IMG/VR virus record: IMGVR_UViG_3300008113_000047
Coordinates: 1 to 61,212 of that record
Reading direction: 5' to 3' (one strand)
Length of the DNA stretch: 61,212 nt
Origin: a virus
Position numbers and translations under genes: made by a program. Each line of letters begins with the position of its first letter. The stretch's first letter is position 1. Shown here in pieces: positions 8,145-17,847 of the stretch. The notes under the pieces are model-generated. The model ran no database searches. It worked only from the letters and a program-made list of their open reading frames with translations, and was not told where the DNA came from.

Positions 8145-8552
8145 TTAAAGTTCTGGTTGTACAGCTTGTGCCGGCATTGGCTTTCCTGTACTTGAAGTCA
8201 ATGGCTGTTGAGAAAACCCGCCACTGAAAGTTGTTGTCGTACTAGGAATTGTAGTAGGTGCTGTAGGTTGTGTACCAACATTGTTTACACCATTTAACTT
8301 TTCTTGTGTACGACCATAAACTGCAATACCCAATATAGCACCCATGGCCATATGAAACAATCCTGCACCATTAAGTGTAATTGGGCTCCATTGTGTTTCT
8401 ACTCTGCCACCATGTAGAGCTTGTACTAAACTCCATAGTACTGGAAAGATAACAAAGTCAGCAATACATACTACCATGTACATCCAACCCATCATTGGAC
8501 GCCATTTAGTATTCATCCAATCTTCTTTCTTTTGTTCGCTCACCGATGACAT
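8145..8552 (-). CDS. putative holin, 3TM/GTA-holin-like
   Basis: A 135-residue membrane protein. The segment WRPMMGWMYMVVCIADFVIFPV and a second hydrophobic stretch around residues 62-78 resemble the three-helix holin type seen in gene transfer agents and phages, in which the conserved 'RP..GW' precedes the first helix. The C-terminal 50 residues are Thr/Ser/Pro-rich and disordered. The last residues (GKPMPAQAVQPEL) closely resemble the end of the next gene upstream. It would form membrane holes to release the endolysin. The family call is moderately supported; the neighbouring spanins and endolysin strengthen it. Confidence 0.6.
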   Translation of the reverse strand: MSSVSEQKKEDWMNTKWRPMMGWMYMVVCIADFVIFPVLWSLVQALHGGRVETQWSPITLNGAGLFHMAMGAILGIAVYGRTQEKLNGVNNVGTQPTAPTTIPSTTTTFSGGFSQQPLTSSTGKPMPAQAVQPEL

Positions 8553-8558
8553 GGTATA

Positions 8559-9167
8559 TTATAGCTCAGGTTGTGGTTCTTCTGGAACAATCTTTTTACC
8601 ACTTGCTGTGGTTGCAATTGGAGTTGTACCCCAACTTGGCTCAGCATTGAATGGTGTACTCATTGTGTTTCCACCTAGTGGTGCTCCGCCAAATCCTGTT
8701 GGTGCAGTAGTTCCAAAACTACTAGGAGCAGTTGCTCCAAATGCAGGAGCTGCCTTAAAACCGCCTGGAGCAGGAGTTGTTGGTGCTGGACTTACTGTTG
8801 GCGCCTTGTTAGCCGCATCTAATGCTTTTGCTCTTAAATCTTTATCACCACCAGCTAACATAATACCGCTTAGTGTACCTGTTAAGAATGTAGCAATTGG
8901 GATAATCAATTCAAAGAACTTTTGATCAATTGGACTGATAGCGTTTAAAGGTTGTGTTACAAAAATTAATGAGTAAAGCACAACAAATACAATACCAAAC
9001 AATGTCAATGATAGACAAATGCCGATAAAGAATTTTAGTCGAGCCATTAACTGCTCTTCAGTATAGATGTGTGTTGGGGTTGTGTTATTTTCCACAGTTT
9101 GCTCCTTGCGTAGTAGGTCCGAAACTCGCTGACGGAGTCGGTGTAGTAGTTGTTTTATTTGGTTCAT
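8559..9167 (-). CDS. two-helix membrane protein of the lysis cassette
   Basis: A 202-residue protein with a basic N-terminal helix, two membrane helices (about residues 43-70 and 85-107) and a long Ala/Pro/Thr/Gly-rich C-terminal region of about 90 residues that should be disordered. It ends GKKIVPEEPQPEL, similar to the putative holin encoded next to it. It could be a second holin or an antiholin. Its first 83 bases overlap the end of the upstream gene in another frame, an unusually long overlap. Confidence 0.6.
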   Translation of the reverse strand: MNQIKQLLHRLRQRVSDLLRKEQTVENNTTPTHIYTEEQLMARLKFFIGICLSLTLFGIVFVVLYSLIFVTQPLNAISPIDQKFFELIIPIATFLTGTLSGIMLAGGDKDLRAKALDAANKAPTVSPAPTTPAPGGFKAAPAFGATAPSSFGTTAPTGFGGAPLGGNTMSTPFNAEPSWGTTPIATTASGKKIVPEEPQPEL

Positions 9168-9390
9168 CTTTTGGGGGTCCTAGTCTTGGGTCTCGTTGAC
9201 CTTTAAAAATATGCTCTGGACATGTGCGGGTTACATCACATGTTGGCATTTTACACATTTCTTTATCCCAGTTTGCTGGATTTTGGCAAGGGTATCGGAA
9301 ACTTTCTCCGCCATTGCTAAAGTATGCTAACACAAGCGGTGCCAACAACATAATGAACACCCACTTGAGTAATTTTTTATCTTCCATCAC
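9085..9390 (-). CDS. membrane-anchored Cys-rich protein
   Basis: A 101-residue protein with one N-terminal membrane helix (about residues 8-24) followed by a periplasm-facing region with six cysteines in roughly 60 residues and a Thr/Pro-rich tail. The tail is encoded in the 83-base overlap with the following gene. The cysteine pattern suggests disulfide bonds in the periplasm. I do not recognise a family. It lies between the spanins and the holin candidates. Confidence 0.55.
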   Translation of the reverse strand: MMEDKKLLKWVFIMLLAPLVLAYFSNGGESFRYPCQNPANWDKEMCKMPTCDVTRTCPEHIFKGQRDPRLGPPKDEPNKTTTTPTPSASFGPTTQGANCGK

Positions 9391-9408
9391 TCGCTCCTTA
9401 ATATACTA

Positions 9409-9678
9409 CTATTTAAGTGTTTCCCACAATTTTTGTTGCCCGTTATACCAAGTGATCCAATCCTCGACCTTGTCCTTGCACTCATAATATTCTTTATAAT
9501 TATCAGCAACAGTTTCTATTAGTGTGCTAATTTTATTATTTGTAGGTTCTACAGTTTTTAAATTAGGACATTCTACTAATAGCTCCTTGGGAACATCAGG
9601 CCATTTAGGAACAACTGGAGCCGTTGCTAAACACCCTGTTAATAAAATTGTTGGAAGTAGCAGTACTAATCTTTTCAT
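9409..9678 (-). CDS. outer-membrane spanin lipoprotein (Rz1-like)
   Basis: An 89-residue lipoprotein with lipobox LTGC (Cys16) and a short Pro-rich linker, followed by a helix containing two cysteines, as in many o-spanins of myophages. It would be anchored in the outer membrane and pair with the i-spanin to fuse the membranes in the last step of lysis. Its ATG overlaps the stop of the i-spanin gene (ATGA), the usual arrangement for separate-gene spanins. Confidence 0.75.
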   Translation of the reverse strand: MKRLVLLLPTILLTGCLATAPVVPKWPDVPKELLVECPNLKTVEPTNNKISTLIETVADNYKEYYECKDKVEDWITWYNGQQKLWETLK

Positions 9679-10139
9679 TTTGCTTTCTCCGGATTAGTTG
9701 CCGCTTTATTATGCAGATCGTTTACGTTAGGATCCACTTCACATTTGGCATTGATAACTTTTTCAACTTCTTTAATTTCAGTTTTTACAGTATTGTAGTA
9801 CTCTACTTTGACCTGTTGTTTTTTCTTGCGTTCTTGTTCTAGCTGTGTATTGAGCAATTGACTTTGTTGTTCAACAACAGCAACTTTGGCTTCTGCTTCT
9901 TTTACTCGCTCACGCCACATCATTTCAGTGCTATATCCGCCTTTGAAATAAATGCCTGATACTAATAATACTACGCTGACGATTTGTATTATCAAGTGAT
10001 ATGGTGCTAGAGCAGGAAATTTATTTAGAATTTTGTGTAGAACAAAAAAACTTAAAAAGAAACTTACAGCTCCAGTGACCAATATGCCGTTAATGATATA
10101 CATTAACAAGCTATCAGGCAAGAATGTCAATAGCCACAT
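9675..10139 (-). CDS. inner-membrane spanin (Rz-like)
   Basis: A 154-residue protein with N-terminal hydrophobic segments (residues 8-33 and 47-64) followed by a coiled coil of about 60 residues rich in Gln, Glu and Lys, and a C-terminal CEVDPNV motif typical of Rz-like proteins. The coiled coil would cross the periplasm to meet the o-spanin encoded by the overlapping downstream gene. The two-helix start is longer than that of lambda Rz, which has only one. Confidence 0.7.
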   Translation of the reverse strand: MWLLTFLPDSLLMYIINGILVTGAVSFFLSFFVLHKILNKFPALAPYHLIIQIVSVVLLVSGIYFKGGYSTEMMWRERVKEAEAKVAVVEQQSQLLNTQLEQERKKKQQVKVEYYNTVKTEIKEVEKVINAKCEVDPNVNDLHNKAATNPEKAK

Positions 10140-10140
10140 A

Positions 10141-10776
10141 TTAGTGTCCTAATACATGAACAGCGTGATTAAAATGTTTGATACGATCTTCTAAGCCAAT
10201 TGTGCCACCGTTAATACGTTTGGTCAATGTTAGAATGTCGCCCTTGTCTGCCCATTGGTTTAAGTTATTTGTTTCCCAGAACCAGCAAGCTGATTGGACA
10301 GCACCTTCAAATGTGCCTAGATATTCTGGAACATCTTCAACTGGCATTTCTAAACTGGCTGCGAACCATGAATAGTTTTCCTTACCAGTCAATTGAATAA
10401 GTCCACGACCGCAGTAGCGATAGCCGTCACCAGTTTCTGGACCGCCGTTGCCCATACGATTAGCATAGACCAAATTGGCAATTGCTTCTTGCTTGTTTGG
10501 CATTGCGGCATATTTTGCAGCCAATTCATCTGTAGGGAAATACTTAGGGAAAATTTTACGCAGTGTCGCTGCCTTGTAATTTAAATTTTCTTTTAGTGCT
10601 TTGAATCCACCTGACTCGTGTGCGCATTGTGCAATAAATGCCGCTACTCGTTGTGGAGTATTAATTTCATATTCAGGCAAAATAGCAGAAAGTGCTTCGT
10701 ACCAATGAGTTAGGTAAGCATTACCTGGAATCATTTGTTCTAATTGCTGTTTTGTAAAATTAAATGTAAAACTCAT
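10141..10776 (-). CDS. endolysin, glycoside hydrolase family 19
   Basis: A 211-residue chitinase-class (GH19) lysozyme that cuts the glycan chains of peptidoglycan. The catalytic glutamate lies in AHESGGF (Glu54) and the conserved substrate-cleft segment YCGRGLIQLTG follows at about residues 121-132. The protein has no signal peptide, so it needs a holin to cross the inner membrane; two holin candidates lie nearby. It is directly upstream of the spanin pair (one-base gap), completing a lysis cassette. Confidence 0.9.
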   Translation of the reverse strand: MSFTFNFTKQQLEQMIPGNAYLTHWYEALSAILPEYEINTPQRVAAFIAQCAHESGGFKALKENLNYKAATLRKIFPKYFPTDELAAKYAAMPNKQEAIANLVYANRMGNGGPETGDGYRYCGRGLIQLTGKENYSWFAASLEMPVEDVPEYLGTFEGAVQSACWFWETNNLNQWADKGDILTLTKRINGGTIGLEDRIKHFNHAVHVLGH

Positions 10777-10786
10777 TTTTTATCCT

Positions 10787-12873
<2,087 letters not shown>

Positions 12874-12896
12874 AAAAGGGGCCTTGTGCCCCTTTT
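12874..12896. terminator. bidirectional terminator between phoH and the DUF2452 gene
   Basis: A 9-bp perfect stem (AAAAGGGGC / GCCCCTTTT) with a 5-base loop. A-runs on one side become T-runs on the other, so it can stop transcription in both directions. It overlaps the stop codon of the minus-strand gene and follows the phoH stop directly. Confidence 0.9.
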
Positions 12897-13359
12897 ATTC
12901 TATTTCCATCCAAGTATGGTCGCCCATGTACTTTACCTTGGTTTGATATTCATAGTCTTCTGGCGGCCCTGAAGACCAGTCATTAGGACCATTCTGAGTT
13001 AACAACATGTGTTGTTTTCTTTTATCCCACGCTAACCAATAGCAATTTCCCATTACAGGCTGAAACTGATATACTGCCGCATGAACAGCATCAGTAACAT
13101 CTAACCTACGTTTAATTTCTTGAGCTTGTTTTTCTAATACTGCTACTAACTCCATAATGCGATCATATTCTTGCTGGGCATACATCCTAGCATGATTAAT
13201 CATTATGTCTTTTTGTTTAGTAACTGGAATTAAATCAAACTTAGGTCCGCCCGCTTCTGTAGCATACGGGGTCACATTGCGATTAAAAAAGGGGATAACA
13301 CTACCCCCTATCTCAGCATCATAACTATCACGTCCTTTAGCTGAATTTTTTCTAACCAT
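12895..13359 (-). CDS. DUF2452-type conserved protein
   Basis: A 154-residue protein that matches my memory of the DUF2452 family: PVTKQKDIMIN, a helical stretch with several Gln/Glu, then a C-terminal beta part with GPNDWSSG and MGDHTW. The family occurs in bacteria and aquatic phages, and its function is unknown. Its start touches the stop of the gp44 gene. Confidence 0.75.
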   Translation of the reverse strand: MVRKNSAKGRDSYDAEIGGSVIPFFNRNVTPYATEAGGPKFDLIPVTKQKDIMINHARMYAQQEYDRIMELVAVLEKQAQEIKRRLDVTDAVHAAVYQFQPVMGNCYWLAWDKRKQHMLLTQNGPNDWSSGPPEDYEYQTKVKYMGDHTWMEIE

Positions 13360-14282
13360 TACTTTCCTAATTTGGCTAATTTAATTAATGTTGCTGATAG
13401 ATTAATTTCTGGATCAGCAATCAATGTATGATCAACTAGACCTTGTTTAATTATAATCACTGCTTGGTCTTGCAGTTCTTCATCTTTACTAAACACATCT
13501 AAATTATCATACATCCATCTGTACACACTGTCAAGATCTTCTGGTCTAGCACTTGCACAGATAGTTTTTCTTGCATCACTGATCTTGCCAGCTTTAAACT
13601 GCTCAACCATTTTAATCTTCCAATCTTGCATTCCTGAATCAGATTTAGAAGGTGCTAGCAAATTACCATCACGACAGTTTTGTTGTACCATGTTGATGCA
13701 TTTGCGCAAGTCTGGATATGTTGCCTTAACAAATGTGTCTAAGTTATCTAGATCAAAGTCGATACCTTCTTCAACTAGGATGGTTGCCGCACGAGCAGTA
13801 AATTCAGTTTGATCAATTTTTTCAAAGTGAAACTGCTGACAACGACTGTGTATAGCTGGAATAATTTGATTAGGATGATTACAAGTTAAAATAAATCTAC
13901 TGGTCCCAGAATATTCTTCCATAACACCTCGCATAGCTGCCTGTGCTTCTGGAGTTAGATAATCTGCCTCGTCAAGTAGTACAACTTTAAATGGACCAAA
14001 CGGCATCATTTGAATAAAGTTAGTAATCCTTTCACGGACTTCACCAATACCTCGTTCACGACTTGCGTTAATTTCTAAGATATCATACTGTGGGATTTCT
14101 AATTCATTAAGTAGTAGTTTAGCTAGGGTAGTTTTGCCAATTCCAGGACTGCCGCTTAACAATAGATGCGGAATACTGCCTTGCTTAATCCATGCTTCAA
14201 CTTGTTTACGTTGATTCTCATCTCTAAACACGTATCCGTCTACGTTTTTAGGCCGATATTTTTCTACCCATAATTGATTCAT
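13359..14282 (-). CDS. 44: sliding-clamp loader subunit (T4 gp44-like)
   Basis: A 307-residue AAA+ protein of the RFC small-subunit type. Walker A GSPGIGKTT is at 44-52 and Walker B VVLLDEAD at about 100-107; the SRC motif (HSRCQQ, about 147) supplies the arginine finger. In T4, gp44 with gp62 opens the gp45 clamp and loads it on DNA. No gp45 or gp62 gene is visible in this window. The ATG overlaps the stop of the preceding 56-residue gene. Confidence 0.9.
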   Translation of the reverse strand: MNQLWVEKYRPKNVDGYVFRDENQRKQVEAWIKQGSIPHLLLSGSPGIGKTTLAKLLLNELEIPQYDILEINASRERGIGEVRERITNFIQMMPFGPFKVVLLDEADYLTPEAQAAMRGVMEEYSGTSRFILTCNHPNQIIPAIHSRCQQFHFEKIDQTEFTARAATILVEEGIDFDLDNLDTFVKATYPDLRKCINMVQQNCRDGNLLAPSKSDSGMQDWKIKMVEQFKAGKISDARKTICASARPEDLDSVYRWMYDNLDVFSKDEELQDQAVIIIKQGLVDHTLIADPEINLSATLIKLAKLGK

Positions 14283-14449
14283 TCTTTTGCCTTTTGCTGG
14301 TTACCTAATTCATTTGTTAATGTGTGCAGTCTATCAGCAACGTTTCGAACATCGTTGCTTAACTGTCCAATGCCTATTTGTTGTTCTATAATCCTAGCAA
14401 TATCGTGTAATTGTATCACAAGATCATTTAATAATTGATTATGCTTCAT
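14279..14449 (-). CDS. small helical protein before gp44
   Basis: A 56-residue, wholly helical protein beginning MKHNQLLNDLVIQLHDIA, with a heptad-like pattern of Leu, Ile and Val that suggests a coiled coil. It overlaps the gp44 start by 4 bases (ATGA) and the upstream gene by 11 bases. The tight coupling suggests a real, co-translated gene. Function unknown. Confidence 0.65.
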   Translation of the reverse strand: MKHNQLLNDLVIQLHDIARIIEQQIGIGQLSNDVRNVADRLHTLTNELGNQQKAKE

Positions 14450-14711
14450 TGCCTTTTATATCTTCTCGATTGGTCATGTATTCTTCTAATTTGACCTGAT
14501 ACTGTTCTTCAGTTAGACCATGCCAACCGCAACAGTCACCAGTAGGACTTCTGCCACAACCACAAGTTCCTTTTTTCATATCTTCAATTTTTGGACTCAT
14601 TTTATTTTCCTTTTTACCAAAAGCCAGTTCCCAATTACTTTCAAATGTTTGTTGGGTCACGCTATAAGGACGTGGGCTACTTCCTTTACCACCATGCCAT
14701 TTTCCACTCAT
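14439..14711 (-). CDS. small Cys/His-motif protein, CDGSH-like metal site
   Basis: A 90-residue protein with a compact metal-binding motif C-x-C-x7-C-x3-H (CGCGRSPTGDCCGWH). This is one residue shorter than the CDGSH iron-sulfur motif C-x-C-x8-C-x3-H and keeps the Ser, Gly and His positions. It may hold zinc or a [2Fe-2S] cluster. The N-terminal 30 residues (GGKGSSPRPYS) are basic and flexible. It overlaps both neighbours by a few bases. The cofactor identity is inference. Confidence 0.65.
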   Translation of the reverse strand: MSGKWHGGKGSSPRPYSVTQQTFESNWELAFGKKENKMSPKIEDMKKGTCGCGRSPTGDCCGWHGLTEEQYQVKLEEYMTNREDIKGNEA

Positions 14712-14899
14712 ACTAATTCCTCAACTATGCCTAATACTTCTGCCATTATAAAGCAAACACCTGCCATTAGCAAATTGCCTGTAATCAAACAGACGCCTGC
14801 TACAATACGAATAGCACTTTTAGCAAGACTGACATAAAAATGTCCCTTACTTGGATCTTTTGGTTGGACTTGCAACTTGTTTCTTCCCTTCACTAACAT
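14708..14899 (-). CDS. two-helix membrane protein
   Basis: A protein of 63 residues (from ATG 14899) with two membrane helices separated by a short turn. The start is uncertain: a TTG at 14875 follows a Shine-Dalgarno-like AAGGGAAG and would give 55 residues. It overlaps the end of the upstream membrane-protein gene by about 50 bases. Function unknown. Confidence 0.5.
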   Translation of the reverse strand: MLVKGRNKLQVQPKDPSKGHFYVSLAKSAIRIVAGVCLITGNLLMAGVCFIMAEVLGIVEELV

Positions 14900-15254
14900 T
14901 ATATTTAGGCAGATTAACTTGTGCCCCTTGATTATCTTGCATAGACATATCATACATCATCTGATTTTTAACAGACACTGTGTGAAAATACAATCCAAAG
15001 ATTGCCCTAATTGGCCAAGATACTAATACAAGTAAGAATGCCAATAAAATACCTACGCCCAAACAAATATGGATATAGGTGTTGAAAGTTAATTCAAGTA
15101 GCATACGCCAGAAACCGTATACACTGACATCACTTAATTTTTCTTCTAAATTAGTTTCATCAAAACGTCGAATATGCTCAGTTAAGTTTTTTCGAAGCTG
15201 ACTATAATGATTGTGAAGAATGTCTAAGATTCCACGATAAATGTGTGCTAACAT
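14847..15254 (-). CDS. membrane protein
   Basis: A 135-residue protein with an amphipathic N-terminal half, one or two membrane helices at about residues 58-92 and a basic tail ending in Lys-Arg-Ser-Lys. A ribosome site (AAAGG) precedes the ATG. It starts the short membrane-protein operon behind the 15287-15315 promoter. Function unknown. Confidence 0.6.
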   Translation of the reverse strand: MLAHIYRGILDILHNHYSQLRKNLTEHIRRFDETNLEEKLSDVSVYGFWRMLLELTFNTYIHICLGVGILLAFLLVLVSWPIRAIFGLYFHTVSVKNQMMYDMSMQDNQGAQVNLPKYNVSEGKKQVASPTKRSK

Positions 15255-15286
15255 ACTGACCTTTCATATTAAAAGTATACACTATA

Positions 15287-15315
15287 ATATTAAATGATAT
15301 TGCAAGTTATGTCAA
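15287..15315 (-). promoter_or_regulatory. probable sigma70 promoter before the 15254 gene
   Basis: Perfect TTGACA (15310-15315), 17-base spacer, and a poorer -10 TAATAT (15287-15292). A better -10 (TATTAT) is present at an unfavourable 20-base spacing, so the exact start is unclear. Confidence 0.5.
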
Positions 15316-15327
15316 CACACAATTTTA

Positions 15328-15762
15328 TCAAAGGTCTCCGTCTTTTCTATTTTCGGAATAGTATGCGTCAAACTTACCGCCTGGATAGCGTGATTCCAAT
15401 TTTCGAACGTTTTCGGCAATAACTTCATTAGGATCAAGATTTAATGCTCGGCAAGCATTGATCCAGTACCACATGACGTCACCTAGTTCACGTTTCATAT
15501 GAAATACTTCATCATCGCCAAGTGGTTTACCTTGAAAGACAATTTTCTTAGGAACTTCAATAAATTCTCCAGCTTCAGCTGCCAGTCCAAAACATGCAGT
15601 AATTAACAACGGCACATTAATATCAGGACCGTGTGTATCTGTTTTAGAATCAAAATTGCCGTCTAGCTCATCACATCGATTCATAAATGTGGTCAAATCA
15701 TTACTGGCTGTGCTAGTAACTGCTTCTACGAATTGTTTATATTTGTTTAGATCTATATTCAT
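15328..15762 (-). CDS. mazG: MazG-like nucleoside triphosphate pyrophosphohydrolase
   Basis: A 144-residue protein of the all-alpha NTP pyrophosphatase superfamily. The metal-binding pattern is present: EAGE (63-66) and ELGD (92-95), then NVRKLESRYPGGKF typical of phage MazG proteins. It would hydrolyse NTPs or dNTPs to the monophosphate; phage versions have been linked to nucleotide recycling. It begins one base after the GroES-like gene. Confidence 0.85.
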   Translation of the reverse strand: MNIDLNKYKQFVEAVTSTASNDLTTFMNRCDELDGNFDSKTDTHGPDINVPLLITACFGLAAEAGEFIEVPKKIVFQGKPLGDDEVFHMKRELGDVMWYWINACRALNLDPNEVIAENVRKLESRYPGGKFDAYYSENRKDGDL

Positions 15763-15763
15763 A

Positions 15764-16126
15764 TTATGTTTGGAAATTCATTGCCCCAACTTTGACTCTA
15801 TAATCATCAGTCTCAGGTTCTTCATTGCTCACTACTAAGACGCCTTCCGTGTCTATCATATGTAGAGTTATCTCAGTGCCATCTTCTTCTTCATATTTTA
15901 TACCGCGTGTCCAACGACCATGTTGCATCAATAGCCACTGACCTACTTTGATATCTTTTTGTTCTTCCCCTACAAACTTGACTTGACACCATCTTGGATG
16001 TAGACCACTGCTCTTACCATCATCAGAAGTTAAAACAATACCAGTTTTAGTCTTACCCTCACCAAAATTCATATTGGTGACCATTACCTTGTTATGCAAA
16101 GGACGCAATTTACCTTTAACAGTCAT
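15764..16126 (-). CDS. GroES/gp31-like co-chaperonin
   Basis: A 120-residue beta-barrel protein with a GroES-like order: LRPLHNKVMV strand, a flexible Gly/Lys/Thr-rich loop (FGEGKTKTGIVLTS, where GroES has its mobile loop) and a second barrel half with the KVGQWLLMQHG strand. T4 gp31 replaces GroES on host GroEL to fold the capsid protein; this protein may do the same. No GroEL gene is visible. The family call is moderate because sequence identity in this family is low. Confidence 0.65.
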   Translation of the reverse strand: MTVKGKLRPLHNKVMVTNMNFGEGKTKTGIVLTSDDGKSSGLHPRWCQVKFVGEEQKDIKVGQWLLMQHGRWTRGIKYEEEDGTEITLHMIDTEGVLVVSNEEPETDDYRVKVGAMNFQT

Positions 16127-16429
16127 TTACTGCTCCTGAGGTTTATTTTTTTTATTTTTGGACAATATTTTTTGTGCTTCTTCAGGAGTAATTTCTGGTT
16201 CAGGACCAAAGTCTTCAGTAAATTCCTCAATATGAGCATTTTCTTTAATGGTTCGTTCTTGAACAATGTCGTCCCTTGTTCTAACAATGGTACCATTAGG
16301 GTCAATTTGATCCCCACGTGCATTGACTTTCATATTGCCTATAGCTGGGGTCAATTCATTTGCTAAACGTAATGCATCAAAATCAATCATTTTTCCCTGC
16401 ATAGTTTTATAAATTTTTCGTTCACTCAT
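16127..16429 (-). CDS. conserved phage protein of unknown function
   Basis: A 100-residue polar protein with an N-terminal RKIYKTMQGKMIDF stretch and a conserved-looking NMKVNARGDQ segment; the C-terminal third is acidic then Lys-rich and likely disordered. I recall related proteins in aquatic T4-like phages with the same NARGD feature. Function unknown. It is immediately upstream of the GroES-like gene. Confidence 0.6.
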   Translation of the reverse strand: MSERKIYKTMQGKMIDFDALRLANELTPAIGNMKVNARGDQIDPNGTIVRTRDDIVQERTIKENAHIEEFTEDFGPEPEITPEEAQKILSKNKKNKPQEQ

Positions 16430-16450
16430 AAAAGTGTCTCCTTTTTAATT

Positions 16451-16966
16451 TTATTTTAGAAATTCATTAATATCTAAATTATATTTAATGCTGTCAACCT
16501 TATGAACACCTATCAAATATAGTATATAACTTGCTACACTAGAACCTCTACCAACACCCCAAACTACATTATTAGACCTTAATGTATCTACTAGGTATTT
16601 CATGAAATGTAGCAGTTCTACCATGCCATGCTTAATATATAGTTCAAGCTCTTTATCTACCCTTGCTCTTTTCTCATCGTTATCACACTTGGCAAACAGC
16701 ATTTCAAAAAGATTTGGACAGTATTCTTCTGGCATAAACCACTCAGTTTGATTTTGTTTATCAAACTCGATTAAATCAATAGTAATCTCTTTTCCAGCCT
16801 GTATGTTTACATTTATGCCACAGCGATTTGCAGACTCGTTAAACAGATTAACGACATCGAGGCTTTCAAAGTTTATTTTGGAAATATCTAAATTAGGATT
16901 TTGTAGCATTAAGTCTAGAACTTCCTGCTCATTCCTAAAAACTTGTCCATATTGATTACTGTGCAT
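16451..16966 (-). CDS. DNA polymerase III alpha-subunit-like fragment
   Basis: A 171-residue protein whose C-terminal part (VGRGSSVASYILYLIG, about residues 139-154) matches the GRGSAAGS segment of bacterial DnaE, followed by a Tyr-x-Leu-x-x-x-x-Phe-Leu end. The PHP domain, catalytic aspartates and clamp-binding parts of a full DnaE (over 1000 residues) are absent. Short DnaE-like pieces like this occur in aquatic T4-like phages; whether they bind DNA or partners is unknown. The ATG has no Shine-Dalgarno and lies six bases after a -10 hexamer, so the mRNA is probably leaderless. Confidence 0.75.
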   Translation of the reverse strand: MHSNQYGQVFRNEQEVLDLMLQNPNLDISKINFESLDVVNLFNESANRCGINVNIQAGKEITIDLIEFDKQNQTEWFMPEEYCPNLFEMLFAKCDNDEKRARVDKELELYIKHGMVELLHFMKYLVDTLRSNNVVWGVGRGSSVASYILYLIGVHKVDSIKYNLDINEFLK

Positions 16967-16972
16967 TACAGT

Positions 16973-17000
16973 ATTATATATGAATTTACAAAAATGTCAA
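16973..17000 (-). promoter_or_regulatory. sigma70 promoter, leaderless arrangement, before DnaE-like gene
   Basis: TTGACA (16995-17000), 16-base spacer and TATAAT (16973-16978), then six bases and the ATG at 16966. The -35 overlaps the last codons of the upstream 77-residue gene. Confidence 0.8.
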
Positions 17001-17230
17001 CCAATATTGATCAAACCATCAAATTCATCACCTAGGTCTGTTTTGTGGTTTTGTCGTTTGTGTTCTCTTGCTGATTGTTCGCTTTTGTAATCTTCTAACA
17101 GCATCAATACTTGCGTTGACGCTGAAGGGCTAACCTGTAGTACCACAAAGTACTTTTTGGTTAGCTCTTTTATTTTATCTTCAATCTCACTGTCAGTAAG
17201 ATTTTCAAGGTTTACTTGTAAAGGATGCAT
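16997..17230 (-). CDS. small conserved phage protein
   Basis: A 77-residue protein, helical with a Leu-rich N-terminal half (MHPLQVNLENLTDSEIEDKI) and a polar tail. I recall similar small proteins in the same place before fibre genes of aquatic T4-like phages. The start overlaps the stop of the structural gene by one base. Function unknown. Confidence 0.6.
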   Translation of the reverse strand: MHPLQVNLENLTDSEIEDKIKELTKKYFVVLQVSPSASTQVLMLLEDYKSEQSAREHKRQNHKTDLGDEFDGLINIG

Positions 17231-17847
17231 TAAGCCTGCTGTTTGAACATGTCAACTAGTGATACGTAAGTGTTTACACCGCCATCAGGTGTTGCAACTT
17301 TGAATAGATATGTTTGTAATCTATTTGAACCGTCTAATCTAGTACAATCTACATACTCGTTATTCCCAAATCCTGCACCTAAATGCATGATCTTAGTTGG
17401 AGTTCCTAAACTGTTATTAATAACACCTGTTTGGAATCTAATTTGTTTGGTACCGCTTGAAGAAACAACTTCAATAAACATTTCAGAATAGCAACCTACG
17501 GGCCAGTTGTCAATTTGGAAAATGTTTGTGTTATTACCTAAGCTGTATCGTCTGTATTGAAACTCACTAAAAGAAATAACACTGGTTGCGGCAGCAGACG
17601 TTAGTGCTGTGTTGCTTACGATACCAGAATTTTTTAAAATCACATTGCTTAGGGTGTTATTACCCATGTCATTATTCTGTGTTTTATCAACAGCATTATT
17701 GTTTAGATAAGTGATTTCACTTTGTGCTGTACCTAATGCAGTTTTGACTCTGGCAAAGTTATCTCTAAAACCTTGTGAATCATTATCCTGCCCTGCGGCT
17801 GGAAAGTTTTCGTTAATTGTTGTGTAAACAATGGCGCTTGAGCTCAT
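17230..17847 (-). CDS. virion fibre-type structural protein
   Basis: A 205-residue beta-rich protein. Its first 40 residues carry a degenerate copy of the motif N-x-G/Q-N-D-x-x-G-x-R-D/x-N-F-x-K/R-V that also starts the next two large fibre genes. The rest looks like a receptor-binding or coat-like beta domain and ends with a helix. It has a late promoter and a ribosome site (CAGGGAAAT). It overlaps the 1413-residue gene by 4 bases. Likely a short tail fibre or fibre accessory protein. Confidence 0.65.
   Translation of the reverse strand: MSSSAIVYTTINENFPAAGQDNDSQGFRDNFARVKTALGTAQSEITYLNNNAVDKTQNNDMGNNTLSNVILKNSGIVSNTALTSAAATSVISFSEFQYRRYSLGNNTNIFQIDNWPVGCYSEMFIEVVSSSGTKQIRFQTGVINNSLGTPTKIMHLGAGFGNNEYVDCTRLDGSNRLQTYLFKVATPDGGVNTYVSLVDMFKQQA

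Noticed and set aside
8476-8925. 149-codon plus-strand frame rich in Gly, Ala, Val and Pro
   Set aside because: It is the complement of the Pro/Thr/Ala-rich tail of the lysis membrane protein and has no start signals.
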